Shown: positions 1 through 8,369, counted from the first letter of the stretch. The stretch: DNA of 31,392 nt from Priapulus caudatus (GCF_000485595.1 NW_014577237.1:242615-274006), one strand, 5' to 3'. The notes: generated by a model from the letters alone, not told the origin. Program-made: numbers and translations.

Positions 1-540
1 TTAAGACAGTTGGCGAGTAGATTGATGCGGCAGAACATTAGTTCAGCGATTCCCGGCCGCTGCGCAATAGAAGGAAACTTTGGTGAGAGGGGTGGAGGGC
101 GATGCCTGTGTAAGCGTGGCACTGCGTGCCAATCATCGGGCTGCGCCCATCACGCCCATCACGTCCAGTGAGACATGATACAAGTTTGCGTTGCACAGCT
201 TGGCTGTTAGATCACTGGATTTATTTACGTGCACGGGTCGTGCGGCACGCTCACTGCTTACATGCGCTAGGTTGTGGAGTAATTCGCACATCCCCGGCAA
301 TTTCACGCTTGGATGTAAACAATAAAGTATCACTGGTAGTTAACAAACGATCAGTATATACTGTTTTAAAATAATATTAAGAAGATTTAGGTGATATAGC
401 ATGTTGAATTATACAGTAAATAATAATAATTGTCTCAAGTTAACACACATAAGTCACTGTAGCTGCAAAGCACGTCGTATTATGGAAAACTAGAGCACTC
501 GGAGAGCACAGACCTTCGCCAAGGCAGCTGAATTGTCTCA
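1..540. other. Unassigned left flank
   Basis: I recognise no gene or repeat here. A frame of about 80 codons is open between 126 and 374 but its product is Cys/His/Arg-rich without any family resemblance and looks like chance. The stretch from about 340 onward is AT-rich. Confidence 0.5.
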
Positions 541-934
541 CTGTGAAAAATTTAATTAATTAATCCGGATCACCACCAAAATGTAATCAATTCTAAGTTA
601 CCCCATTTCTGACCTATCCTGAAAATTTTATTAATTAATTGGATCCGGATCACTACCAAAATGTAATCAATTCTAAGTTACCCCATTTCTGACCTATCCT
701 GAAAATTTTATTAATTAACTAATTAATTAATTAATTAATTGGATCCGGATCACCACGAAAATCTCATCAATTCTAAGTTAGGCGATTTCTGACCTATCCT
801 GAAAATTTTATGACAATCCGTCCATAACTTTTTCAGTTAGGCTGTACACAAACAAACCCACAAACCCACAAACAAACAGTCAAACACACGCCCGGTGAAA
901 ACATAACCTCCTGCCAACCCCTTGGCGGAGGTAA
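541..934 (+). repeat. Tandem GGATCCGGATCA repeat with SINE/LINE-like 3' tail
   Basis: Three tandem units start near 564, 641 and 741. Each has the block CCGGATCAC(C/T)AC, then AATTCTAAGTTA, then TTTCTGACCTATCCTGAAAA, with the units separated by TTAATTAA spacers. The last unit continues through AATCCGTCCATAACTTTTTC, a CAAACAAACCCA-type A/C-rich stretch, and ends in AAAACATAACCTCC ... GGCGGAGGTAA near 934. From memory this tail resembles one shared by dispersed SINE/LINE elements in many marine invertebrates; I could not search for it. The first two units are nearly identical while the third has diverged in its middle, suggesting local duplication of only the inner part of one element. Confidence 0.7.
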
Positions 935-1183
935 CTATATACATTCTATACAAGGTGGAGCTAAATAAAAGCTTCCCTACGTTATGATCAAACGTGGTTT
1001 ACGTAAAACACCTCTCCGTGATGTGCTTTATCATTTGCATATATTCCTGTCTCCCAATATTCTGTACACCATCTAGCACATCAGGCAGAATGTTGGCATT
1101 AAAAGAAGAATGTCATCTAAATCTCGGATTGGTAATCAATGTTGGCTTTTCAAAATCCCAAAGCAGCACGTACAACAACACAC
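935..1183. other. Unassigned spacer
   Basis: Nothing recognisable. A 64-codon frame at 994-1188 runs into the neighbouring foldback element and shows no family signature. Confidence 0.4.
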
Positions 1184-1954
1184 CATAGATATATATATAC
1201 CAACCAATATGGTTGGTATCAAGAGCGTATAAAGAAGGAGAGCGTACAATGGTAAAATGCTGAAACTATGTTGCAGTATTAGTTGAATTAATAAACTTTT
1301 CCCGTTTTATTTTGACGATTCTTTGCAGTATTATTGATCAGCTGTCCTACCTTGTTCATATAAAACAAACCGCATGTCCCTACGATTCCCATACGCTGAG
1401 ATAATGAGCGGTGAAAATCTGGTATTTTCGCCGAAAACCGACTCGAGATCAGTCAATACTGCGTCCCTCACTCGAAGTGTTATAACTTCGGTAAACCCAG
1501 CGTGTTTCCGTCAATGATTGACAAATGGAATGAATGACGTCTGTTATTGATTGCCATAGTGATGACCCCCACCTGTGCCCACCTCACGCTGGATGTATAG
1601 TAAACTCTGGTAGTATTACGTGAGTCAGCGCCACTATGGCGCTACACAGCGGCGACCGGAATCAACACACTGGAAACACTTCGAGTGAGGGACGCAGTAT
1701 TGACAGATCTCGAGTCGGTTTTCGGCGAAAATACCAGATTTTCACCGCTCATTATCTCAGCGTAGGGGCATCGTAGGGACATGCGGTTTGTTTTATATGA
1801 ACAAGGTAGGACAGCTGATCAATAATACTGCAAAGGATCGTCAAAATAAAACGGGAAAAGTTTATTAATTCGACTAATACTGCAGCATGGTTTCAGCATT
1901 TTACCGTTGTACGCTCTCCTTCTTTATACGCTCTTGTTGGTATATATATCTATG
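1184..1954. mobile_element. Foldback element with about 280-300 bp inverted arms
   Basis: The left arm (about 1184-1480) is the reverse complement of the right arm (about 1676-1954) with few mismatches. The outer ends read CATAGATATATATATACC on the left and GGTATATATATCTATG on the right. The inner arm ends are CACTCGAAGTGT on the left and ACACTTCGAGTG on the right. The left arm carries an extra short block (CCAATATGGTTGGTAT) absent on the right. The roughly 195-bp core (1481-1675) holds no coding frame. No target duplication is certain. This is a non-autonomous foldback/MITE-type element; the mobilising superfamily cannot be told from the sequence. A diverged homologue of one arm is at 29345-29570. 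Confidence 0.85.
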
Positions 1955-1993
1955 AACACACCTAGTCTAAGTATGAACTTTATTATAGGCAGT

Positions 1994-2043
1994 GGCTACG
2001 GGTACGGTAGTCGTATCTTAATGTCTCGAGGCTACGGGTACGG
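1994..2043 (+). repeat. Short direct repeat GGCTACGGGTACGG
   Basis: The 14-mer GGCTACGGGTACGG occurs at about 1994 and again at about 2030. Between them lies TCGTATCTTAATGTC. A sequence AAGATGGCGG (2077-2086, YY1-like) follows, but no gene start can be tied to it. Confidence 0.4.
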
Positions 2044-2154
2044 GAGTCCATTCGCTTTCATACTTAACGAGACAAAGATGGCGGCGGTGGCGCCAGATTT
2101 CGAAATAACGCCTTGGGAAATAAATTCACGATTTGAGAGTTTAGATGAGCTAGA

Positions 2155-2221
2155 ACCCTAACCCTAACCATAACCATAACTCTAAACCTAACCCTAACCC
2201 TAATCCTAACCCTAACCCTAA
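2155..2221 (+). repeat. Interstitial telomere-like (CCCTAA)n array
   Basis: About 67 bp of imperfect CCCTAA units with variants such as CCATAA, CTCTAAA and TCCTAA. The array is internal, flanked on both sides by ordinary sequence, so it is not a chromosome end. Two more such arrays in the same orientation are at 5453-5505 and 28861-28880. Confidence 0.9.
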
Positions 2222-2557
2222 TGCCAAAAAGGGGCTTCAACGACCGACGGCTACCGTACCTCCAGCCACTGCGTTTATTATATCGTTGCTCTGCTGCAGT
2301 TCGTAGGTTCGCGTAAGGTATCGTAAAGTAAGCATTTATGAACTAGCCACCGTCTCCTAATAGCCACCCATCTCCTATAGCACCATTCTCAAAGATTGTG
2401 GTGAGAGCAAAGATATTTAAAATATACACGGCAACTGTAAAAGAGGCGGAAGAATAGGAATATTTCCGCAGAGGAAATTGACTTCATAATTTATGAAGTG
2501 GGACAGAGAACGAGGACTGTTTGGAAGTTTTGCTGGCTACCGGCAGCTGTAGTTAAT
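2222..2557. other. Unassigned spacer
   Basis: No gene or recognised element seen. Confidence 0.4.
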
Positions 2558-2685
2558 AACAAGTGCCGCAGAGCAACAGCGCTCACCTGACGGCAGGTGT
2601 TCTGATGCTAAACTCACTGGCAAACGAATGAAGAGCACCCTTCCATCACCGCGTTCGCGCTCAGAGCATATATCTAGGATACTAC
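2558..2685 (+). repeat. SINE-like repeat, AACAAGTGCCGCAGAG family, copy 1
   Basis: About 128 bp starting AACAAGTGCCGCAGAGC, passing through GCTCACCTGACGGCAGGTG and AAACTCACTGGCAAACGAAT, and ending TATCTAGGATACTAC. It matches 21497-21624 almost base for base. More diverged copies in the other orientation end near 5830, 7850 and 16108. No clear tRNA-type A/B box or transposon terminus is visible, so the class is undetermined. Confidence 0.8.
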
Positions 2686-3018
2686 CAGGAGTAAGATAAT
2701 ATAGAAGGAGTATGACACTCCAAAACACGAGAAATTCAACATTTGCTTGCCTAATTTTACCGATGATATATTACGTGCAACTCGATAAAAATTACATCTA
2801 AATTAGCGTTGGACATCCACCGCACACTCAAACTTTACTTTGTTTCCATACCTCTTCTTTTTATGGAGATATAGCTTTGAACGTCACACATGGTTCATAG
2901 CGTTTTGACTATGGTGGTGTTTACGTTTCCTAGGCTTGCCTTCCAACAGTGGCTAGCCTGTGAGGAATGGTCTTGTCTGTTGACAAGAATGCCACCTGTT
3001 GGCGGCAGGAGTAAGTCA
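2686..3018. other. Unassigned spacer
   Basis: No gene or recognised element. A 66-codon open frame from 2890 has no family signature and runs into the next inverted repeat. Confidence 0.4.
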
Positions 3019-3243
3019 TCCCCCAGGGTACTGCCGGAACGTACCCTGGGTACGGTCCGGTATACCGGAACGTACCCTGGTACTATCTAATATGCCGGAC
3101 CATACCTCGCCTACTCCTCCACTAACGAGTCTAGGGAGTCGCCTACGCCTACGCATACTCCCTAACCATATCAAATAGTTACCAGGGTACATTCCGGTAT
3201 ACCGGACCATACCCAGGGTCCGTTCCGGCAGTACCCTGGGGGA
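3019..3243. mobile_element. Inverted repeat with 64-bp GGTACC-rich arms
   Basis: The left arm 3019-3082 (TCCCCCAGGGTACTGCCGGA ...) and right arm 3180-3243 are reverse complements with about three mismatches and equal length, enclosing a 97-bp core. The arms contain internal sub-repeats of CCGGAACGTACCCTGG. A fragment with the same GTTCCGGCAGTA(A/C)CCTGG and GGACATAGACCCTATGAGC blocks recurs at about 3430-3475, outside the hairpin. Probably a small foldback MITE. Confidence 0.75.
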
Positions 3244-3360
3244 CATAGACCCTATGAGCCCAACTAACAGCCAACAAGTTAATGCCAATTAAATGGTTAT
3301 TTTTATATACTATTTTGTTACTCACTGCTAGTAAATATTAAGCGAGCCCCCAACTTTTGT

Positions 3361-3396
3361 GCAGGACCACCAACTTTCTGAAGTTGGTGGTCCTGC
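3361..3396. repeat. Perfect 16-bp hairpin
   Basis: GCAGGACCACCAACTT at 3361-3376 is followed by the loop TCTG and then the exact reverse complement AAGTTGGTGGTCCTGC at 3381-3396. No downstream T-run and no gene are close by, so a terminator role is not implied. Confidence 0.85.
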
Positions 3397-3743
3397 TGTC
3401 CACTAGATTTTCAGCCAAAATTCGAACCCTGGTTCCGGCAGTAACCTGGAGGACATAGACCCTATGAGCGTTACTGCAAGTAAGCCGGAACGTTATTGAT
3501 CAATTCATTTGAGGGATTAATGTACTGTGTTCTGTTCAAGGAATGACATTAGCCGTGCTTATGTATGGGAACTGAGTCTATTTTAGGTTTTTGTACAGAA
3601 AAGCTTGAAACGGTCCTTCGATGTATGACCGTTTCTTGGAGATAAAATACTATTAATGAGTATTATTACTATATTAGTTATTACTATTAGTCAATTGGGG
3701 AGGTATAAACGGGCATTATACTTATTTATAGACTGTACACTCT
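3397..3743. other. Unassigned spacer
   Basis: It contains a second fragment of the GGACATAGACCCTATGAGC sequence seen in the 3019-3243 element. Otherwise it is AT-rich with TATTA/TACTA-type simple sequence from about 3650. No gene seen. Confidence 0.4.
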
Positions 3744-3749
3744 GTACTA

Positions 3750-3842
3750 CTGTAGTGTTAGCTCTAGTACTATAGCCGCTTACATTAACTGCCGCTGCCA
3801 GCGGCAGTTAATGTAAGCGGCTATAGTAGGCTAGAGCTACTG
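3750..3842. mobile_element. Palindrome of the GCTCTAGTACTATAG family
   Basis: The block AGCTCTAGTACTATAGCCGC continuing to TTAACTGCCGCTG is followed directly by CAGCGGCAGTTAA and then GGCTATAGTAGGCTAGAGCT, giving a roughly 45-bp near-perfect palindrome with almost no loop. The same terminal block marks the MITE at 14933-15309 and a fragment at 25880-25985, so this looks like a core-less derivative with two ends head to head. Confidence 0.7.
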
Positions 3843-4377
3843 TAGTATAGACTTGTCACGTGAATTCATTAAATAATCTAATACTAGTACTAGTACTAGT
3901 AATATTACTAATACTAATACAGCAGCACTAAGAAGATTTTAATAATCGCATTCACTACTACTACTAGCAATAACTATATCCAACGACAACCGGGGGCAAA
4001 CGCAGTAGACAAACGCCGACTGCGAGCCGCGAGCCGGCTGCCACAACACAGTGCACACAACACTGCACGACAACAGAACTTTACTGTCAGACTCAGTGTC
4101 ACAGGAACACGTACAAGAAATACTCCGACTCCTACTACACCTTGGCTGACATATAGAAGCATAACTAATACTTTTACCGATTTAATAGGGTAAAATGCAA
4201 ATTTACAGACCTTATATCGTGATCAAACGTGTCGAACACTACACCAGCGAAGATTTAACAACGATTTAGACGAAGTACACTACACGAAACGAACAACTTC
4301 TTTTCAAGCTTCCGACAACTGAGCATCCTGTTTATCTATAGCTACCCCACCTATCGGTAACGGGAAATGATATTAAA
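3843..4377. other. MED19 upstream region
   Basis: It contains CTAGTACTAGTACTAGTAATATTAC-type simple sequence at 3885-3925, then unassigned sequence up to the MED19 start codon. No clear TATA box or CpG-dense promoter can be called by eye. Confidence 0.4.
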
Positions 4378-7300
4378 ATGGCAGAATATGTGAGACGACC
4401 ACCAGATCAAAATTCTCCAAAATCTAGTCCAAGGGGGTCGAGATCTCCCGCAGTCATACGGCAGGACTCAACCGGGACTCTACGGACTACGATAACTCTC
4501 GGAAAAAATCCAACCGTTATCCCAAGTGGTCCTTTTTACTTGATGAAAGAGCCTCCAGGTAGTGCTGACTCAGTGACTGTAATTTCAAGCATCAAGGTAG
4601 TGTCTATTAAAGCCGCATAATGCGCATCCAAACGCTAATTTCTCCAGTACTAGACTAGCAAATACTTCGTGTCATGCATAATCACACTACCTTATGGCAA
4701 AATAAACTCTAGTTCCGCCCATTTCACTGCGCGTTGTCTTATAAAAGGTATTTGAAAATACCTCCAATGTTGTTCAAATTCTCCGATGTTGTTGACAGTT
4801 TCCCCAAGCAACCGTGCAGCGGGCAGCGGTGCTGCGGTACAGCGGTGCGGGTGTAGCAAAGATAAAAACGTGACGTCACCCTAACCACTTCGAGGCTATA
4901 TTGTTTGGCAAATAAGCCGGCGTTAGCGCCAGAATGCCAGTTTTCTCACCTCTTTCTTGTGGGTTTTAAGCAAACGCGCAGTGAAATGGGAGGAACTAGA
5001 GTTTATTTTGTCATAAGGTAGTGTGATTATGCATGCCACGAAGTGTTTGCTAGTCTAGTACTGGAAAAATTCGCGTTTGGATGCGCATTGTGCGGCTTTA
5101 ACGACCGGACCCAGTTTCGGAAGCCTGAAAACTAAACAACCGGCTCTCTTCTCTGATTGGTCAGTTTCCCAACATAACAGGACAAATATGTAATAGGACA
5201 ATTTTTAATGCAAAACATAAAGAAATATATTTAATTCCAAACATAAACAAAAGTTACAACTTACAGAACAAAAATGAATACGGAACAAATAAATGCAGAA
5301 ACAAATAAAATACAAAAAAATACAGAAAGCAGAGGAAAATGAAAAACATTTTATGGGGTTTGAACACGGTAGGCTTATAGGTATACCTTACTATCACGAA
5401 GCGAAAGCTCTGCCGTTGAGCAACTGAAACCAACTTGAAAGTTAGGGATATAGACCCTAACCCTAACCCTAACCCTAATCCTAACCCTAACCCTATCCCT
5501 AATTCTAAAACAAAATATAATTAGCCCAAAATAATAAAAAATAAAATAGTGACAAAATTAGCCAATCAGAGAAGAGAGCCGGTTGTTTAGTTTTCAGGAT
5601 ACCGAAACCTGATCCGGTTGTTTAGACACTTCCTAATTTCAATTTGTAGTTGTAACTTGTAAGTTGTAAGTTGTAGTTGTAACTTGTACTGTAACCAGAA
5701 TCAACACCTCCTTTCGGCAACGCTTCTCTAGTATCCCGTCTCATCTGGATTCGGTTGCCAGTGAGTTTATCAGAAGAATACCTGGCTACAGTACACGTCA
5801 GTTGAGCGCTGTCGCTCTGCGGCACGTGTTAAATATCACTGTGCTTAGAGCCTTGATTTGTTTTGTTCACAGCACAAAGTGATACAACAGGTGCAACAAA
5901 CTTGATGCAACACCATGGCTTGGAGCATTCATACAATAAGATGACAGTTAAAAAGGTTAAAGAGCCCCTGAGTGCATTTTTGCCCAACCTCCCAGGCAAC
6001 ATAGATACACCAGGACATCAAGATAATAGGCTAGTATATATTTTACTATGTATTAACTTTGTTATTATCTTTTATAATTATAAATACTAATGGATATTAC
6101 CAACGGTATAAAATCGTTGTTGTTAAACATTGTACTGAAAAATTTTCTGATTAAATTTCTTTAGTTTGCTACGAGGCTTGATCGAAAAACCACCAATATG
6201 TGGAAAAGAGATTTTACCTCTTACACAGATGGCAGGCTTCAGACTTCACCCTGGACCGGTAAGTAGTTGCGAGCGGTCTTGGTAAGGAAGACAGTTACTA
6301 AAATGTCAGCAGGTACATTAGCAGGAATTATAAATATTTAGTTAGTAATAATATACCCTATCCAGGCTTTGATCTTACAACTTTCAAAGTAAAGAGTTGG
6401 CATGGAAACCACAGTACCACGAAAGTTACCTGAGGTGTCATAGAAATATTCTGATGTCATGTCCAATATTATTTCAGTTGCCTGAGCAATATCGATTGAT
6501 GAGTCATCAGCCACAGAAGAAGAAGAAGCATAAAAAACACAAGCGAGAATACAAGCCGGGTGATACTCCATCACACGAAGGTAACAATCTCACCACTAAC
6601 ATACTTCTTATTACTGTAAGCTAGTCAACTATAGTTAATAGTTGAATTATTAAGATGTTATTGCATTTTATTATTACAATACTATCTAGTTATAAATTTA
6701 TAAATAAAATTGTGTTTGCACATATGCATGTACTGCCTTTAAGAAGCCAGATCTAGTCTTCATACCCACAATCAATCAAACATTCTCCTGTGTCTTATAT
6801 GGCTGTGGTCACTGGTTGTATTTTTAGCTCATCTGACGAAGTCCGATGCAGCTTGTAGAATTGCATGATTGTCCGTGCGTGCGTGCGTGCGTGCGTCCGT
6901 CCGTCAACAGTTGGGCACAAATCTAAACGGCTCGACGTACGGATTCGAAAGTTGGGACGTGGGGGGGTAATCCGAAAACGAGTTGGGATGTCGAAGCTGG
7001 GGGTCAAAGGTCAAAGGTCAAGAGGTGTAAAAGAAGGGGGAACATTCCCTCCTTAACTTAAGGTATAGGGAGGAAATGCAGAATTGCGGCACAAATCCAA
7101 ACGGCTCGACCTAGGCTCGTGATAGTCGGTGTATAGCATCATGGTAGGAAAAGCCATCACTGTGCCGAAATTGGAGGTCACAGGTCAAAGGTCAATGGGG
7201 CACAGGGCAGATTTTAGACATTTTCTGAGGACATGGTCTAACGGAGCGATTGAAAAACTTTTTTGTTTCAGCGGTGACCTATCATTTTTATGGCTTTATT

Positions 7301-8369
7301 GAAAGGACCATGAAATGTACTTTCCGCTGACATGTGAAGAGTAAGTGTCGGATAACCTTTTGACCCTCAAGAGGAGGGTTAAACATTGATTTGTTGACTG
7401 TTAACAAAGGACTGAACTGCTTTTGCTATTATTAGAGCCCATACCTGTGTGAATGTGAGGCTACAGTTGCACAGTTTAATTGCAAAGGCAAATGTTTGTT
7501 GAACAAGGTTTATGCTCCTTAAATGATATTATTTTCTAAAGCAGTCTGTCTATAGCACCCTGAAGGCTGAATCAGTGAATGCTCGTGTGGGTAGGCAAAA
7601 ACACAGGGCAGCCCATGGCTGGCACGTTTCTAATCACAATTGTTGCCTGCCAACCTGCAATGCACATGTGTCTGCAATGCATAGAGATTAGGTGGGTGCG
7701 AAAGTGTAGCTGATATATTTGTTCCAATTGGCTACGAAAGTCAAACAAGAATAAAGAAGACTTATGTATAAGACGTCTTGCTATGCACAAATGAATTTAT
7801 CAGCAGAACACCAGACACCAGATGAGCCCTGTCGCACTGCGGCACTTGTTATTGGAAGTATTTAATCATTTGGTCGAATGCAATTTCAGACAACATGTCA
7901 GATGCAGCACACGAACGAAAACACAAGAAACAAAAGCGGCACGATGACGACAAGGAGAAGCGGAAAAAGAAAAAGGAAAAAAAAAAAAAAAAGGTGAGTA
8001 CTCGCTTCTCTTGTGTCATTTTATGAACAGCCAAGAGCCCAGCCATTGTTGATTGGCTAGAAGTATCTCTTAGCTCCCATGGTCAAACTTATTCTATCAT
8101 GTAGTCAATTGCATACCGTTATTTAGAAAGAAATTTATGAAGTAGGTGTGGTTCGACAAACTTATCCCTGTGTGAGTTTGAAATTGAATTGCTTGCGTAA
8201 TTTGGCCCATTCATGGATAGTCGCTGTCAGACTATCAGACCAAATCACGATATAGCAAGATAGCCTTGCATGCTGAATGCTCGTATGTTTTCTATTCCAA
8301 CAGCAGAAGCACAGTCCAGATCACCCGACACTTGGAAGCACAAATGGCGCCACCTCGAAAATGTCGTAG
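4378..8369 (+). CDS. MED19: Mediator subunit 19 (MED19), six exons
   Basis: MED19 is a head-module-associated Mediator subunit acting in the nucleus between transcription factors and RNA polymerase II. Exons: 4378-4558, 5873-6029, 6165-6258, 6478-6580, 7890-7993, 8304-8369, total 705 nt, 234 aa (the human protein is similar, about 244). Residues 51-60 read GPFYLMKEPP. They are followed by TTGATNLM, KVKEPLSAFLPNLPG (the family core), LIEKPPI, MAGFRLHPGPLPEQYRLM across the exon 3/4 junction, then a Lys-rich tail and HSPDHP near the C-terminus. All exon phases agree (1,2,0,1,0). Intron 1 follows CCAG|GTAGTG. Intron 2 appears to use GC-AG (AATAG|GCTAGT), needed by phase and homology. Introns 1 and 4 are loaded with mobile elements. 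ATTAAA at 8773-8778 or 9200-9205 could be polyadenylation signals. Confidence 0.95.
4611..5097. mobile_element. 487-bp MITE flanked by TTAA, in MED19 intron 1
   Basis: TTAA lies immediately outside both ends (4607-4610 and 5098-5101). Terminal inverted repeats of about 125 bp start AGCCGCATAATGCGCATCCA on the left, and the right end reads GGATGCGCATTGTGCGGCT. The arms run to CACTGCGCGTTG (about 4735) and CAAACGCGCAGTG (about 4972). The 235-bp core has no coding frame. TTAA duplications are typical of piggyBac-type transposition, but the ends here begin with A rather than the usual CCY, so the family assignment is tentative. The apparent MED19 reading frame past 4558 runs into this element, which supports splicing at 4558. 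Confidence 0.85.
5355..5431 (-). repeat. tRNA-derived SINE head (pseudo-tRNA)
   Basis: On the minus strand, GGTTTCAGTTGCTCAACGGC with AGAGC resembles a tRNA 5' half with A box, and GTGTTCAAACCCC resembles the T arm/B box 60 nt later. An anticodon-arm-like CTTTC GCTTCGT GATAG sits between them (TTC in the anticodon position, but C rather than T at position 33). No 3' partner for the acceptor stem is present. The minus-strand continuation is T-rich. I read it as a SINE head or degenerate tRNA, not a functional tRNA gene. Confidence 0.6.
5453..5505 (+). repeat. Interstitial telomere-like (CCCTAA)n array
   Basis: About nine CCCTAA units with single-base variants (TCCTAA, CCCTAT). It sits inside MED19 intron 1, inside the inverted-repeat element at 5101-5625. 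Confidence 0.9.
5640..5695. repeat. TTGTAGTTGTAACTTG simple repeat
   Basis: Short imperfect units of TTGTA(A/G) and GTTGTAACTTGTAAG directly precede the SINE-like copy. No function evident. Confidence 0.6.
5696..5831 (-). repeat. SINE-like repeat, AACAAGTGCCGCAGAG family, diverged copy
   Basis: On the minus strand it starts AACACGTGCCGCAGAGCGAC, continues AGCGCTCAACTGACG and contains AAACTCACTGGCAACCGAAT. This is the same order of blocks as the copies at 2558 and 21497, but with substitutions and different spacing. It lies just upstream of MED19 exon 2, ending about 40 bp before the acceptor. Confidence 0.7.
6823..7545 (+). mobile_element. Dispersed repeat A with triple AGGTCA motifs, copy 1 (MED19 intron 4)
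   Basis: It starts TTTTTAGCTCATCTGAC, followed by a (GTGC)n/(GTCC)n microsatellite at 6872-6904. Two direct-repeat blocks follow: GGGTCA-a-AGGTCA-a-AGGTCA at 7001-7020, and AGGTCA-c-AGGTCA-a-AGGTCA at 7175-7194. It ends around CTCCTTAAATGATATTATTT (about 7518-7537). A shorter copy is at 11224-11632 and an inverted full-length copy at 22090-22768. The longest copies are about 720 and 680 bp. No coding frame of transposon type is visible, so it is non-autonomous and of unknown class. The GGTCA repeats match the nuclear-receptor DR1 consensus. Confidence 0.8.
7796..7856 (-). repeat. SINE-like repeat, AACAAGTGCCGCAGAG family, partial
   Basis: The plus strand reads GATGAGCCCTGTCGCACTGC followed by GGCACTTGTT. 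This is the reverse complement of the family start, preceded by a GAATTTATCAGCAGAACACC block that also resembles the family interior. It lies about 35 bp upstream of the MED19 exon 5 acceptor. Confidence 0.6.

Larger units (their letters stand above)
5101..5625. mobile_element. Inverted-repeat element around a tRNA-like SINE head and telomeric array
   Basis: The left arm (about 5101-5167) and right arm (about 5555-5625) are reverse complements sharing CCTGAAAACTAAACAACCGG and CTCTCTTCTCTGATTGG. The interior is A-rich (5215-5345) and then holds a tRNA-like block (5355-5431) and a CCCTAA array (5453-5505). The left tip coincides with the TTAA duplicate of the neighbouring MITE, so the MITE probably inserted at the very end of this older element. 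Confidence 0.75.

Noticed and set aside
126-374. 82-codon open frame near the left end
   Set aside because: Low-complexity His/Arg/Cys composition, overlapping open frame on the other strand, no family signature or splice context.
541-800. CRISPR-like array
   Set aside because: Only three units, spacers are simple TTAATTAA repeats, and the genome is eukaryotic.
1907-2161. 84-codon open frame with GYGYGS repeats
   Set aside because: It begins inside the foldback arm and ends in the telomeric array; the GYGYGS repeat reflects a 14-bp direct repeat in DNA, not a known protein domain.
2155-2221. A chromosome end
   Set aside because: The array is short, degenerate and flanked by unrelated sequence on both sides.
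4559-4620. Continuation of the MED19 exon 1 frame to a stop at 4620
   Set aside because: Splicing at 4558 gives an ungapped MED19 match with exon 2, and the frame after 4607 is inside a TTAA-flanked MITE.
5355-5431. Functional tRNA-Glu (TTC) gene
   Set aside because: No acceptor-stem partner on the 3' side, C instead of T before the anticodon, and a mismatch in the anticodon stem.
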